64,000 nucleotides of DNA from Anaerolineales bacterium (GCA_026928255.1 JAIXKJ010000003.1:66836-130835); one strand, 5' to 3'. Numbered from the stretch's first letter, positions 48,192 to 57,524 are shown. Numbers and translations are program-made. Notes: generated by a model not told the origin, from the sequence alone.

Positions 48192-48806
48192 TTAAGGTTG
48201 TAACCTTTCGGAGACGATCTCGGAAATTGTATAAATTTCGCCGTCCTTTTTAACTGTGAAGGAAAATACCGCGCCGTTCTTTCCTAACGAACTATCGACT
48301 CCGATTGTGAAGCGAATCGGGAATTGCGCTTCTATCGAACTGGGTGCGACGTCTTCAGATAGATAAATGCCAGACATAACCCCAGAACTGGCGCGATATA
48401 ACGGACCATCCCATGAAGTGCTAGTCTTAATATCGTTGCCAAAGCCAAAAAATTCAATATTATGCCCCTCCACTTTTTTTCCGTTATATTTCCAATCTGC
48501 CAAGACGCCTAGCGAAGGAATAACGCTGTAATTTTCTGTTTCGTCTTTTGACTGTAAAGTTGGATCGCAATATAGCCAAAAAGTAAAGGCGAAATTTTCA
48601 TCGCTCAATTCCGCGTTTGCCAAGCCCGTTTTTCCGTATAATGCGGATGGGGTTTGTTGAGTAGGCGCAGGCGCGTTAAACGGACATTCTGAAACTGGCG
48701 CAATTTCTGTTGCGGGAACGTCTGCAGGCTTTGGCGTTGTTGTACAGGATGAGAACAGCGTAACGATCAAGGCGATGGACAACGAGACTAATATTTTTGT
48801 TCTCAT
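48192..48806 (-). CDS. Lipoprotein, unknown function
   Basis: A 204-residue lipoprotein: signal 1-20, lipobox LFSSC (Cys21), short Thr/Pro/Ala linker, then a soluble beta-rich domain (about 55-204) with one Cys pair (SECPF, WLYCDP). AAGGAG stands before the ATG. I do not recognise a family. It stands alone between the aldehyde dehydrogenase and the pyruvate dehydrogenase operon. Confidence 0.75.
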   Translation of the reverse strand: MRTKILVSLSIALIVTLFSSCTTTPKPADVPATEIAPVSECPFNAPAPTQQTPSALYGKTGLANAELSDENFAFTFWLYCDPTLQSKDETENYSVIPSLGVLADWKYNGKKVEGHNIEFFGFGNDIKTSTSWDGPLYRASSGVMSGIYLSEDVAPSSIEAQFPIRFTIGVDSSLGKNGAVFSFTVKKDGEIYTISEIVSERLQP

Positions 48807-48872
48807 GTTTATTCTCCTTATTGATTAACACTACTATACAAACCCTTCTAACTGAATTTGAGTGTTTATAAT

Positions 48873-48889
48873 CACCCTTAAGAAGGGTG
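48873..48889. repeat. Short palindrome CACCCTT-AAG-AAGGGTG
   Basis: Perfect 7-bp arms in the AT-rich stretch between the lipoprotein start and the E2 terminator. It may be an operator for the lipoprotein gene or a simple repeat; nothing else is recognisable between 48807 and 48964. Confidence 0.4.
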
Positions 48890-48964
48890 TAATGTCATCT
48901 TCATTCTAAAAAAAACGACCAAGTAAAATGAGAGTATAGAGACCAAAAAGAAGTAAAACTCTAA

Positions 48965-48997
48965 TAAAAAACTCCCGACTTTTTCAAATCGGGAGTT
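48965..48997 (-). terminator. Terminator of the pyruvate dehydrogenase genes
   Basis: On the minus strand AACTCCCGA / TCGGGAGTT with loop TTTGAAAAAG, followed by TTTTTA. It lies 6 nt after the E2 stop. Confidence 0.88.
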
Positions 48998-49002
48998 TGC
49001 TT

Positions 49003-50235
49003 TTACACTAAAACCCGCGCAGGGTTTTCCAAAAATTCTGCAAGGGCTTGCATAAACTGCGCGGCTTCGGCGCCGTCGCTGACGCGGTGATCTACCGAAA
49101 TGGTGGCTTTCATCCGCCAGCCAATTTTGACCTGGCTGTTTTCGACGACGGGAATTTCTCGCGCCGAAGAGATCGCCAAAATCGCCGCTTCGGGCGGATT
49201 GATAATGGCGATGAAATCTTCCACGTCGTACATGCCGAGATTAGAAGTGGAAAACGTCGAGCCGTCCACGTCGTCGGGTTTGACTTTGCCATCGCGCGCG
49301 CGCGCCGCCATCGCTTTGATTTCGCCGGAAATCTGACGTAGCGGTTTTACGTCCGCGTCTTTGACGACGACGGTCATCAACCCGCCGGGCACCGTTACCG
49401 CCACGCCGACGTTGACTCGTCCAAACTGGACGATCTCCGCGCCTTTAATGGTCGCGTTCAAATTCGGGAATTGGCGCAAAGTCAGCGCCGCGGCTTTGAT
49501 GATGAAATCGTTGACCGACACTTTTTCGTTGTCGGGCAAATAAGCGTTGATTTGCTTCCGCATGTCCATGAGCGCGTTCATCTTGTACTCGTGCGTAACG
49601 TAAAAATGCGGAATGGTCTGCTTCGATTCGACCAGTCTGCGCCCGATGGCTTGGCGAAGTTTTGTGGTCGGGATGACTTTATCTTCTTGCGAGACGACGA
49701 AGGACGAAGGGCTGTAAACGGGAGCGGAAGGTTTTCGGTCTTCGGTCTTTTGTCCGTCGAGCGCCGCTTCAACATCTTTCTTGACCACGCGCCCGCCGGG
49801 ACCCGTGCCTTGCAAGTCGGCGAGGTTGACGGCGTTATCTTTGGCGATTTTCCGCGCCAGCGGGCTGGCTTTGACTTTGTCCGAGTCGCTTTCAGCGGCG
49901 GGGGCGCTTTGAGAAACAGGAGTCGGCTGCGTTGGAGTCTGCGGCGCGGCTTCTGTCTTTTGTTCGCCGTCGCCCGTCGGCAAATCCGCTTTTTCGCCGG
50001 GCTGACCGATGACGGCAATCGGCGCGTTGACCGGCACGACCGCGCCCTGCTCGACGACCAATTGCAAAATTGTGCCAGCCGAGTGCGTCTCCACTTCGAC
50101 GGTGGCTTTGTCGGTTTCGATTTCGGCGAGCACGTCGCCTTTGGCGACGGTATCGCCGACTTGCTTGACCCAGCGCACCAGCACGCCTTCCGCCATGTCA
50201 AAGCCGAGTTTGGGCATGTTGATAATTTCAGCCAT
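49003..50235 (-). CDS. Dihydrolipoamide acetyltransferase (PDH E2)
   Basis: A 410-residue core subunit of a pyruvate (or branched-chain 2-oxoacid) dehydrogenase. The lipoyl domain (1-80) has the lipoyl Lys43 (ETDKATVE). A Pro/Ala/Gln-rich linker precedes the E1/E3-binding domain (about 130-165; ASPLARKIAKDNAVNLADLQ, then GTGPGGRVVKKDVE). The catalytic domain (about 185-410) has ISVDHRVSDGAEAAQF with His383 and Asp387. The ATG at 50235 overlaps the E1 beta stop by 1 nt (TAATG). Confidence 0.95.
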   Translation of the reverse strand: MAEIINMPKLGFDMAEGVLVRWVKQVGDTVAKGDVLAEIETDKATVEVETHSAGTILQLVVEQGAVVPVNAPIAVIGQPGEKADLPTGDGEQKTEAAPQTPTQPTPVSQSAPAAESDSDKVKASPLARKIAKDNAVNLADLQGTGPGGRVVKKDVEAALDGQKTEDRKPSAPVYSPSSFVVSQEDKVIPTTKLRQAIGRRLVESKQTIPHFYVTHEYKMNALMDMRKQINAYLPDNEKVSVNDFIIKAAALTLRQFPNLNATIKGAEIVQFGRVNVGVAVTVPGGLMTVVVKDADVKPLRQISGEIKAMAARARDGKVKPDDVDGSTFSTSNLGMYDVEDFIAIINPPEAAILAISSAREIPVVENSQVKIGWRMKATISVDHRVSDGAEAAQFMQALAEFLENPARVLV

Positions 50236-51209
50236 TATTTCAAAACCTCCTTCGCGGCGGCGATAATGTCGGGGACTTGCGGCAGCGCGGCTTGTTCGAG
50301 CGTGCGGTTGTAAGGCAGCGGGACTTCCTTTTGCGCGACGCGGAGGATGGGCGCGTCCACATAATCGAACGCCTCTTCGTAGATGCGGCTGACGATTTCG
50401 CTGCCGACGCCGTAGGATTTCCAACCTTCTTCGACGACGATGGCGCGGTTAGTTTTCTTGAACGATTCAAAAACGGGTTCCATGTCCAGCGGGCGCAAGG
50501 TGCGTAAATCCACAATTTCCGCTTCGACGCCTTCTTTGGCGAGTTGGTCGGCGGCTTTCATCGAAAGTTCCAACCCTTTGCAATAGGTAACGATGGTCAG
50601 GTCTTTGCCTTCGCGTTGAATTTTGGATTTGCCAATCGGAATCGTGTATTCGCCTTCGGGAACTTCGCCGCGAACTTGGTACATGGTCGCGTGTTCGATG
50701 AAGAGAATCGGGTCGTTCGAGCGAATGGCGGATTTGAGCAAGCCTTTCGCGTCGGCGGGCGTGCCAGGGCTGACGACCTTCAAGCCGGGAAAGTGGGCGA
50801 AGACCGCGTCGGGCGTTTGCGAGTGCGTCGCGCCCAGTTGACGTCCGCCGCCGCCGACGGTGCGAATGACCATCGGAATGGTGAACTGTCCGCCGAACAT
50901 GTAATGCAGTTTCGCCGCTTGGTTGACGATGTAGTCCATTGCGCTAAAAGCGAAGTTGATGGTCATAATTTCCGCCACCGGGCGCTGACCGACCATCGCC
51001 GCGCCGATTGCCGCGCCGAGAATCGCGTTCTCCGCGATGGGCGTGTCCTTCACGCGCTCGGGTCCGTATTTATCGTAAAATCCTTTGGTTACGGCGTACG
51101 AGCCGCCCCACACGCCGACTTCTTCGCCGAGAATAAAAACGGCGGGGTCTAAATCCATTTCTTCCATTAAGGCTTGCGAGATCGCCTCGCGCATTGTAAT
51201 TTTTGCCAT
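50235..51209 (-). CDS. Pyruvate dehydrogenase E1 component, beta subunit
   Basis: A 324-residue transketolase-like subunit that pairs with E1 alpha to decarboxylate a 2-oxoacid with thiamine diphosphate. Typical segments are ILGEEVGVWGGSYAVTKG, DTPIAENAILGAAIGAAMVG, AAKLHYMFGGQFTIPMVIR and EVEIVDLRTL-like VEAEIVDLRTLRPLD. It is coupled to E2. Confidence 0.95.
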   Translation of the reverse strand: MAKITMREAISQALMEEMDLDPAVFILGEEVGVWGGSYAVTKGFYDKYGPERVKDTPIAENAILGAAIGAAMVGQRPVAEIMTINFAFSAMDYIVNQAAKLHYMFGGQFTIPMVIRTVGGGGRQLGATHSQTPDAVFAHFPGLKVVSPGTPADAKGLLKSAIRSNDPILFIEHATMYQVRGEVPEGEYTIPIGKSKIQREGKDLTIVTYCKGLELSMKAADQLAKEGVEAEIVDLRTLRPLDMEPVFESFKKTNRAIVVEEGWKSYGVGSEIVSRIYEEAFDYVDAPILRVAQKEVPLPYNRTLEQAALPQVPDIIAAAKEVLK

Positions 51210-51221
51210 GTTTCCTCTTCG

Positions 51222-51303
51222 TTGGTAATTGGTAAAGTAGCAATTGGCAAATTAGTAACTGGTAAATCGCCTAATCCCTAATCACCTAATTCCTAATTTC
51301 CTA
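51222..51303. repeat. Heptamer/octamer array, CCTAAT and GGTAA types
   Basis: Units such as GGTAATT, GGTAAAG, GGCAAAT and GGTAAAT are followed by CCTAATC, ACCTAAT, TCCTAAT and CCTAAT. The array ends inside the stop codon of E1 alpha (51301-51303) on the minus strand and fills the E1 alpha / E1 beta gap. As at 16923, an array begins at a stop codon. Confidence 0.75.
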
Positions 51304-52257
51304 ATCCGCATAAATATTCGCGTACAAATCTTCCAGCGTCGGTTCGGGGGACGTTTCGGCGAATTCAATCGCTTTGGCGACTTCGTCCTCGACGGCGGCT
51401 TCGATCTCTTCCAACGCTTTGCGCGTGGCGGTTTTCTTTTCGATCAAATATTTGTTGAAGATGCCAATCGGGTCTTCTTCGCGCCACTTCTTAACTTCGT
51501 CCGATTTGCGATAGCGTTCGGGGTCGCCCATCGAATGGCCTTCGTAGCGATAAGTGTCAATTTCAAGGAAGTAGGGCTGCGCCTCTTTGCGGACGAAATC
51601 CAGCGCTTCTTTGGCGGCTTCGTACACGGTCATTACGTCCATGCCTTCGATGCGGCGGCTCTTCATCCCGTAGCCGTCCGCTTTTTGACGAATTTCCGTA
51701 ACCGCCGAAGCGCGTTCGACCGCCGTCCCCATGCCGTATTGATTATTTTCGCAAACCCACAACACGCGCAAGCCCCAGGTTTTGGAGAGATTCAACGCCT
51801 CGTGGAAGTAACCGATATTCGTCGCGCCGTCGCCAAACATGCAGATGGTGATGTTGTCGTTCTTCGCGTATTGGTCGCCGACCGCCAGCCCCGCGGCGAT
51901 GGGCAAATGTCCGCCGACGATGGCGTGTCCGCCCCACATATTTTTGGACGTGTCCGCCATGTGCATCGAGCCGCCCTTGCCTTTGGACATGCCCGTCGCT
52001 TTGCCGAGCAATTCCGCCATCACTTCGTCGGCGGAAATTCCGCAGTTGAGCGCCACGCCGTGATCGCGGTAGGCGGTGATGACTCGGTCGCGGTCTTCTC
52101 GCGCCGCGATCAATCCCGTCGAGACGGCTTCTTGTCCGATGTACAAATGCATGAAGCCGCCGATTTTGCCAGCCTGATACAGTTCCATGCCGCGTTCTTC
52201 GACGCGCCGAATCAGCACCATCTGACGGTACAAATCGAGCAGTTGTTCTTTTTTCAT
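51301..52257 (-). CDS. Pyruvate dehydrogenase E1 component, alpha subunit
   Basis: A 318-residue thiamine-diphosphate enzyme. It has MHLYIGQEAVSTGL, AYRDHGVALNCG, GGSMHMADTSKNMWGGHAIVGG, the cofactor motif GDGATNIGYFHEALNLS to ENNQYGM, and EGHSMGDPERYRKSDE with phosphorylation-loop-like Ser. It is the first gene of the minus-strand PDH group (alpha, beta, E2); E3 is not encoded in the window. TATAAT lies about 110 nt upstream. Confidence 0.95.
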   Translation of the reverse strand: MKKEQLLDLYRQMVLIRRVEERGMELYQAGKIGGFMHLYIGQEAVSTGLIAAREDRDRVITAYRDHGVALNCGISADEVMAELLGKATGMSKGKGGSMHMADTSKNMWGGHAIVGGHLPIAAGLAVGDQYAKNDNITICMFGDGATNIGYFHEALNLSKTWGLRVLWVCENNQYGMGTAVERASAVTEIRQKADGYGMKSRRIEGMDVMTVYEAAKEALDFVRKEAQPYFLEIDTYRYEGHSMGDPERYRKSDEVKKWREEDPIGIFNKYLIEKKTATRKALEEIEAAVEDEVAKAIEFAETSPEPTLEDLYANIYAD

Positions 52258-52369
52258 TCCTTTGAGACTCCGATAAAAGAGGTGATGCGCCGCAAGGCGT
52301 AAGTTTGTGTTGAAAACACTTAAAGAAAGAACACCAAAATCGCTCTGGCGTTCTGCCTTCCGAAAGGGA

Positions 52370-52375
52370 ATTATA
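52370..52375 (-). promoter_or_regulatory. -10 box of the PDH operon
   Basis: TATAAT on the minus strand, 112 nt before the E1 alpha start. The -35 is not recognisable. The leader would be about 105 nt and contains the weak inverted repeat GTGTT...AACAC but no known riboswitch. Confidence 0.5.
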
Positions 52376-52396
52376 TCAGAGAAGAAAAGCGCCTTT

Positions 52397-53323
52397 TTAT
52401 TTCGGAGCGTTTATCTCCAAAAAACTTGAAATGCTGGGCGCGATTTCCGTCAATTGAGAAATATGAGCGAAACGGTCTCTCGATTTTTGGCTTCCGAAAA
52501 TCAGCAAGGGGACGTTCGCCGCTGTGTGTTTTCTTGTGGACAAATCTTCCATGTTGCCGTGATCGGATGTGAGCAAAATCAAATCGTCTTCATCGCGCCA
52601 GTTTTCCAGCAGACCGCGCAACACGCCGTCAAAGGTTTCTAATTGTTGAACGGCGCTTTCCCAATTTTGTTTGTGCCCGGCGTAATCGCTCGCCCAATAT
52701 TCAAAGAAAGAGAAATCATATTGTTTAGCGAGTCGCGCTAATTGGACTCCCGCCTCGTGCGACTCGAAGAGCGGCGCGTCGGGGAAGCCGAGTTGCTCGC
52801 GCCAACCCGCGCCCGTAAAATCGGCGGATAGGGCTTTGCCCGCAAAATAATCTTCGTGCGTGAAAAGCGGAACGCCCGCGTTTGTCAGCGCCAGCGGAAT
52901 GGACGAATACAAATGCTTGCCTGAATTAATTCCGGCAAAGTAGCGCGGCGGGTAGGCGTTGAGCAGCGCCGTCTTTTTATCGGCGCGAACGACTTGATGA
53001 AAGAGCGTTCCGTTTTCTAAGTATTTTGCGGTTTCAGGGTTGGGCTTGGGTCCGTAGTGATAGCCGAGTTCTTGCGGAATGTTAATCCCTGTCAGCAACA
53101 CCGCTTGCCCCGTCGCAGATTGGGGGAGTCCGCTTACGCCGAGATTTGCGTTAACGGAGCGCAGAGTCAGCCGATGGGAGTCTTGCGGCGCGGCAGATTG
53201 AGTTAATTTGCGTCCGCCTAAAAGCGCTTCGAGATACGGCATGTCCGCGCGGGCGAAGGGGTTAATCGCTGCGTCGTCTGCGCCTAGCCCGATTCCGTCT
53301 AAAAATAAGAAGAGGATTTTCAC
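52397..53323 (-). CDS. Alkaline-phosphatase-superfamily metalloenzyme
   Basis: A 308-residue enzyme starting with GTG. It has LFLDGIGLG (metal Asp9), GLPQSATGQ (probable nucleophile Thr71), the EYWASDYAGH segment, LLTSDHGNMED (metal Asp and His) and a late His (KHTAANVP). This is the layout of phosphopentomutase, phosphoglycerate mutase and phosphatase-like members; the substrate is unknown. The SD is weak (GGGAAA). Confidence 0.8.
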   Translation of the reverse strand: MKILFLFLDGIGLGADDAAINPFARADMPYLEALLGGRKLTQSAAPQDSHRLTLRSVNANLGVSGLPQSATGQAVLLTGINIPQELGYHYGPKPNPETAKYLENGTLFHQVVRADKKTALLNAYPPRYFAGINSGKHLYSSIPLALTNAGVPLFTHEDYFAGKALSADFTGAGWREQLGFPDAPLFESHEAGVQLARLAKQYDFSFFEYWASDYAGHKQNWESAVQQLETFDGVLRGLLENWRDEDDLILLTSDHGNMEDLSTRKHTAANVPLLIFGSQKSRDRFAHISQLTEIAPSISSFLEINAPK

Positions 53324-53362
53324 GAAATTTCCCGCGCTTTGTCATGGATTGGCGGAATTTCT

Positions 53363-53391
53363 TTGACAATTCATTTAGATTCTTTTACAAT
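53363..53391 (+). promoter_or_regulatory. Promoter of the EF-G-like gene
   Basis: Consensus TTGACA (53363-53368), 17 nt, TACAAT (53386-53391). The expected start near 53398 gives a leader of about 43 nt with AGGAAGG as SD. It is one of the best promoters of the window. Confidence 0.88.
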
Positions 53392-53440
53392 CGCCCTTGC
53401 CTGCATCACAATACTATAAAAGAACAGGAAGGTAACTTAT

Positions 53441-55522
53441 ATGAAAGAGTATACCACCGAGTTTATCCGCAACGTTGCGTTGGTTTCGCATGGCGGGGCA
53501 GGGAAAACCATGCTTGCGGAAGCGTTTTTGCATGTTACGGGGGCGACCACCCGCCTTGGGAAAGTCGAGGACGGGACGACGGTTTCGGATTACGACGAAG
53601 AAGAGCGCAAGAGAAAGATTTCGATTTATACGAGCGTCGTGCCGATTGAGTACAAAGATTACAAGATCAACTTACTGGACGCGCCGGGCTACACCGACTT
53701 TGTGGGCGAGATGATTTCCGCCTTAAGCGTAGCCGACGGCGCGATTATTTTAATTGACGCGGTGGCAGGCATCGAAGTCGGCGCGGAGTTGGCGTGGCGT
53801 TATTGCGACCAATTTAATTTGCCGCGCTTTATCGTCATCAACAAGATGGATCGCGACAACGCCGATTTTCAAAAAACTTACGACGCGGTTCAAGAATTTG
53901 TCGAAGCGCACGGAAAGCGCGTCATTAAGGCGCATTTGCCGATTGGCGAAAAGCAAGATTTCAAAGGCGTGGCGGACGTAATCGAGATGAAAGCCTACTT
54001 CGGCGAAGGCAAAGAGGAAAGCGAAATTCCCGCCGAGTTGAAAGAGGAAGTGGACAAAGCCCGCGTCGAGATGTTGGAAGACGCCGCCGAAGGCGAAGAC
54101 GCGCTGATGGAAAAATATCTTGAAAGCGGCGCGTTAACCGACGAAGAGATGAAGCGCGGACTCGAAAACGGAATCACCGCCGGAGATTTTGTTCCCGTTT
54201 TCTGCGCCGCCAGCGGGCGCGAAATCGGCATGATTCCGTTGCTCGACGGAATCCTCGACTTGATTCCTTCTCCCGCGCACGCGACGAAGCGCACGGCGCA
54301 AGGCAAAGACGGCGCGGAAGAATTGCAGCCGTCCAATCAAAGCCCGTTGGCGGCGTATGTGTGGAAAACCACCGTAGATCCGTTCGTCGGCAAGATGACG
54401 TACTTCCGCGTGTTTAGCGGCTCGATTCAAGCCGACGCGCACGTTTGGAATCAAAATAAAAACGCGGACGAGCGCATGTCGGGCTTGCACTTTCAGCGCG
54501 GAAAAGAAGTCATCGCGGCGAAGACTGTCCACGCGGGAGATATTGCCGCCGTGTCCAAATTGACGACGACTTCGACGGGCGACACCTTCTGCGACAAGGG
54601 ACATCCGCTGACGATTGAAAAACCGAAGTACCCCGCCGCTTTGTACCGCGTGGCGGTCGCGCCAAAAACGCAAGCGGACGCGGCGAAGATTTCCACTGTG
54701 TTGACGCGCCTCAGCGAAGAAGACCCGACGCTGACTTGGCAAAACGACAACATCACGCGCGAGACCGTTTTGCAAGGCATGGGCGACCAACACATTGACG
54801 CGGCGGTCAACCGCGCGCAGACCAAATTTCAAGTCGGCATCGAAACGCGCGAGCCGAAAATTCCCTACCGAGAAGGCATCACCAAAAAAGCGCAGGCGCA
54901 ATATCGGCATAAGAAACAGTCCGGCGGCGCGGGGCAGTTCGGCGAAGTGCATCTTCGCATCGAGCCGTTTATGGAAGGCGACTTTGACTTTGTGGACGCG
55001 CTGGTCGGCATGAACCTCTCGCGTTCGTACCTGCCGCCGATCGAGAAGAGCATCCGCGCTACGATGGAACGCGGGGCGTTTGCGGGTTACCCGATGAGCA
55101 ACGTGCGCGTAACGGTGTACGACGGCAAAGAACACGAAGTGGACTCGAAACCGGTCGCCTTTGAAATTGCCGGGCGCGAAGCCTTCAAACTCGCCGTCGC
55201 GGACGCGGGACCCGTTTTGTTCGAGCCGATTATGACCGTGCGCGTTACCTGTCCCGACGCGAATATGGGCGACGTGATGAGCGACCTCAACACGCGGCGC
55301 GGGCGCGTGCAAGGCACGGAGACCGATCGCGGTTCGACGATTATCGTCGCGCATGTGCCGATGGCGGAGATGCTCAAATACACGACTCAAATCCGCTCGT
55401 TGACTGGCGGGCGCGGCTTCTTCTCGATGGAGTTCGATCACTACGACACCGTGCCGACGCACATCGCAGGGACAATCATCGAAGCGCATAGAAAAGAAAT
55501 GGAAGCGAAGAAGGAAGAGTAG
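53441..55522 (+). CDS. Elongation factor G-like translational GTPase (EF-G2 type)
   Basis: A 693-residue GTPase with the five-domain EF-G layout. The P-loop is SHGGAGKT (16-23) instead of the GHIDAGKT of standard EF-G, and the switch region is less canonical; DAPGYTDF (G3) and NKMD (G4) are present. Domain IV contains YRHKKQSGGAGQFGEVHLRIEP. These features fit the EF-G2/FusA2 branch, whose role differs from ordinary translocation (ribosome-dependent but conditional). It is monocistronic behind a strong promoter and is not next to rps7 or rps12, as expected for the paralogue. Confidence 0.92.
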   Translation: MKEYTTEFIRNVALVSHGGAGKTMLAEAFLHVTGATTRLGKVEDGTTVSDYDEEERKRKISIYTSVVPIEYKDYKINLLDAPGYTDFVGEMISALSVADGAIILIDAVAGIEVGAELAWRYCDQFNLPRFIVINKMDRDNADFQKTYDAVQEFVEAHGKRVIKAHLPIGEKQDFKGVADVIEMKAYFGEGKEESEIPAELKEEVDKARVEMLEDAAEGEDALMEKYLESGALTDEEMKRGLENGITAGDFVPVFCAASGREIGMIPLLDGILDLIPSPAHATKRTAQGKDGAEELQPSNQSPLAAYVWKTTVDPFVGKMTYFRVFSGSIQADAHVWNQNKNADERMSGLHFQRGKEVIAAKTVHAGDIAAVSKLTTTSTGDTFCDKGHPLTIEKPKYPAALYRVAVAPKTQADAAKISTVLTRLSEEDPTLTWQNDNITRETVLQGMGDQHIDAAVNRAQTKFQVGIETREPKIPYREGITKKAQAQYRHKKQSGGAGQFGEVHLRIEPFMEGDFDFVDALVGMNLSRSYLPPIEKSIRATMERGAFAGYPMSNVRVTVYDGKEHEVDSKPVAFEIAGREAFKLAVADAGPVLFEPIMTVRVTCPDANMGDVMSDLNTRRGRVQGTETDRGSTIIVAHVPMAEMLKYTTQIRSLTGGRGFFSMEFDHYDTVPTHIAGTIIEAHRKEMEAKKEE

Positions 55523-55543
55523 GTTGGTAAGTTGGTAGATTGG

Positions 55544-55582
55544 GTAAAGCGGAGAATCGCAAGTTCGGATTCTCCGCTTTAC
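55544..55582. repeat. Palindromic hairpin after the EF-G-like gene
   Basis: Perfect 15-bp arms (GTAAAGCGGAGAATC and complement) around GCAAGTTCG. It lies 21 nt after the stop and may act as a terminator, although the T-tract is short. A few GTTGGTA-type units stand between stop and hairpin. It marks the left border of the AT-rich island. Confidence 0.75.
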
Positions 55583-55602
55583 TATACATAAGAAAGTAAA
55601 TA

Positions 55603-55852
55603 ATGCCGAATTATAAAAAAACTATTTTAGAGAAACTTTGTTACACAGAACTTGTTTATGGGCGAATTAATAAGAAACTAAAAATCAATCTTTGCAACAG
55701 TTATTATGGAAACAGATGAAAGCGATTTTATAAAAACAGGAAAAAATATTTACGTTACTAACGAAAATAGAAACATCGTGCTGACAATTAATTCCTATAC
55801 GAACAGAATAATAACAGCAGACAAATTGAGCGAAAAAATAACGAATCGCTAA
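55603..55852 (+). pseudogene. DUF3781 family protein, frameshifted
   Basis: Two fragments in different frames give one DUF3781-like protein. The first (55603-55719) reads MPNYKKTILEKLCYTELVYG and then RINKKLKINL. The second (open to 55852) reads IFATVIMETDESDFIKTGKN, IYVTNENRN and ITADKLSEK. A loss of about 25-30 nt between them at about 55685 explains both the missing residues and the frame change. Function of the family is unknown. It is AT-rich and foreign in style. Confidence 0.75.
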
Positions 55853-55978
55853 CATGAGGTTCAAAGAAATGACAATAAACGCTTTGATTTAAGCTTTGGC
55901 TAAAAATACCGCCTTCGGCAAGCCGTAGAAACGTTGACGGCAAGTGTAGAACCGACACCCGCAAAATGACATTGACAA
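55853..55978. repeat. Possible cassette boundary (attC-like), left
   Basis: Region with GCCTTCGGC and CGGCAAGCCG mini-hairpins, followed by GTTGACGGCAAGTGTAGAA and CCGACACCCGC just before the ATPase start. Its end resembles the right boundary (TTTGCTGTCATTGTGGAA, CCCGACACCG). This is suggestive of integron-type cassette junctions but not proven; no integrase is present. Confidence 0.35.
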
Positions 55979-57520
55979 ATGAAAATAAAAAAAATCAAAC
56001 TCAAAAATTTTAGAAGTTACAAAAACGAAGTTGAAATTGAAATTGGTAACTTGACAGCCTTTGTCGGCAAAAATGACATTGGAAAATCAACTGTGTTAGA
56101 GGCATTAGACATTTTCTTCAACGATGGCAAAGGAGTAATAAAACTTGACAAGGATGACATAAACAAAAAAGCGCTTGTAGAAGGCGACAATGAAATTGTG
56201 ATTTCGATTTGCTTTGAAGAATTACCAACAGCAATCGTAATTGATAGTGCAAACGAAACAAGTTTGAGTGCGGAGTATTTACTAAATTCAAACGGACAAC
56301 TTGAAATTATAAAAAAATACCCAAACGCAGGAAAAGAAAAAGTATTTATCAAAGCAAATCATCCGACAAATGATCATTGTAAAGATTTATTATTAAAAAA
56401 AATCGGAGACCTGCAAAAAATTATTAAAGACAAAAATATTGCTTGTAGCGACAATACGAAAAACGCTGAAATGAGAACTGCAATTTGGAATTATTACAGC
56501 CCAAGTTTAGAGTTATCCGAAATCGAACTTGACATTTCAAAAGGCGAAGAGACAAAATCTATTTGGGAACAGTTAAAAAATTATCTCCCGCTTTACTCTT
56601 TGTTTCAATCTGACAGGAAAAACAGCGATGGAGATAACGAAGTGCAAGACCCTTTAAGAGAAGCCGTAAAACAAATTTTAAGTGACAGCACATTAAAGAC
56701 AAAGTTCACTGAAATTGCAACAGAGGTTGAGAAAAAACTAAAAGAAGTTTCTGACAGAACTTTGGAAAAACTAAAAGAAATGAACCCCGAAATAGCGGAC
56801 AGTCTAAATCCTGTAATTCCAACAGCAGAAAGTTTAAAATGGTCAGATGTTTTTAAAAATGTTTCTATCGCAGGAGACGAAGATATTCCTATTAACAAGC
56901 GGGGTAGTGGTGTGAAACGACTTGTTTTATTAAACTTTTTTAGAGCAGAAGCAGAAAGAAGAAAAATAGCTAATAAAATTCCAAGCATTATTTATGCCAT
57001 TGAAGAACCTGAAACTTCACAACACACAGACCACCAAAGAAAACTCATTTCAGCGTTTTTAACTCTTGCAGAAACACCAAACACACAAGTAATAGTTACG
57101 ACACATAGCCCTGCATTGGTAAAAGAATTGAAATTTGAACATTTGCGACTAATCAAATCATCAAGTAGCGGAAAAACTATTGAAACTGTTTCGCCACATA
57201 CATTGCCGTATCCATCACTTAACGAAGTTAATTTCTTGGCGTTTGCTGAAACGACAGAAGAATATCACAACGAGTTATATGGTTTCATAGAGTTTGAGGG
57301 AAAAATCAATGATTTCAAAAATGGCAAAACTCAAATTGACTATATTAAAGTTGAAAAAGACGGCAGTAAAAAAACTATAAAAGTTATTTTGACAGAAAAA
57401 ATTAGACACCAAATACATCATCCAGAAAATAAAGAAAACACAAAATACACAGACGTAGAACTTAGACAATCAATAGGCTTAATGAGAAATTACATTAAAA
57501 CATTAACGACAACGACATAA
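55979..57520 (+). CDS. OLD-like AAA ATPase (AAA_15 type), foreign origin
   Basis: A 513-residue protein. The N-terminal KLKNFRSYKNEVEIEIG and Walker A GKNDIGKST (30-38) are typical of OLD/RecF-like ATPases. The middle is helical and charged (about 230-290), then NKRGSGVKRLVLLNFF (signature region), YAIEEPETSQH (Walker B) and VIVTTHSPALVKEL (switch His). After about 400 comes a C-terminal domain (FAETTEEYHNELYGFIEFEG, then RHQIHHPENKENTKYTDVEL) without a clear Toprim nuclease motif. Related ATPases occur in phage defence modules, but no partner gene is present. Sampled rows are 22-38% GC, so it was acquired. Confidence 0.85.
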   Translation: MKIKKIKLKNFRSYKNEVEIEIGNLTAFVGKNDIGKSTVLEALDIFFNDGKGVIKLDKDDINKKALVEGDNEIVISICFEELPTAIVIDSANETSLSAEYLLNSNGQLEIIKKYPNAGKEKVFIKANHPTNDHCKDLLLKKIGDLQKIIKDKNIACSDNTKNAEMRTAIWNYYSPSLELSEIELDISKGEETKSIWEQLKNYLPLYSLFQSDRKNSDGDNEVQDPLREAVKQILSDSTLKTKFTEIATEVEKKLKEVSDRTLEKLKEMNPEIADSLNPVIPTAESLKWSDVFKNVSIAGDEDIPINKRGSGVKRLVLLNFFRAEAERRKIANKIPSIIYAIEEPETSQHTDHQRKLISAFLTLAETPNTQVIVTTHSPALVKELKFEHLRLIKSSSSGKTIETVSPHTLPYPSLNEVNFLAFAETTEEYHNELYGFIEFEGKINDFKNGKTQIDYIKVEKDGSKKTIKVILTEKIRHQIHHPENKENTKYTDVELRQSIGLMRNYIKTLTTTT

Positions 57521-57524
57521 AAAC

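Noticed and set aside
54134..55489. A 451-codon minus-strand open frame opposite the EF-G-like gene
   Set aside because: It is antisense to a well-conserved gene, His/Arg-rich and without recognisable motifs.
55979..57520. Gabija-type defence system (GajA)
   Set aside because: The ATPase part fits the OLD group, but no Toprim motif and no GajB helicase gene are present.
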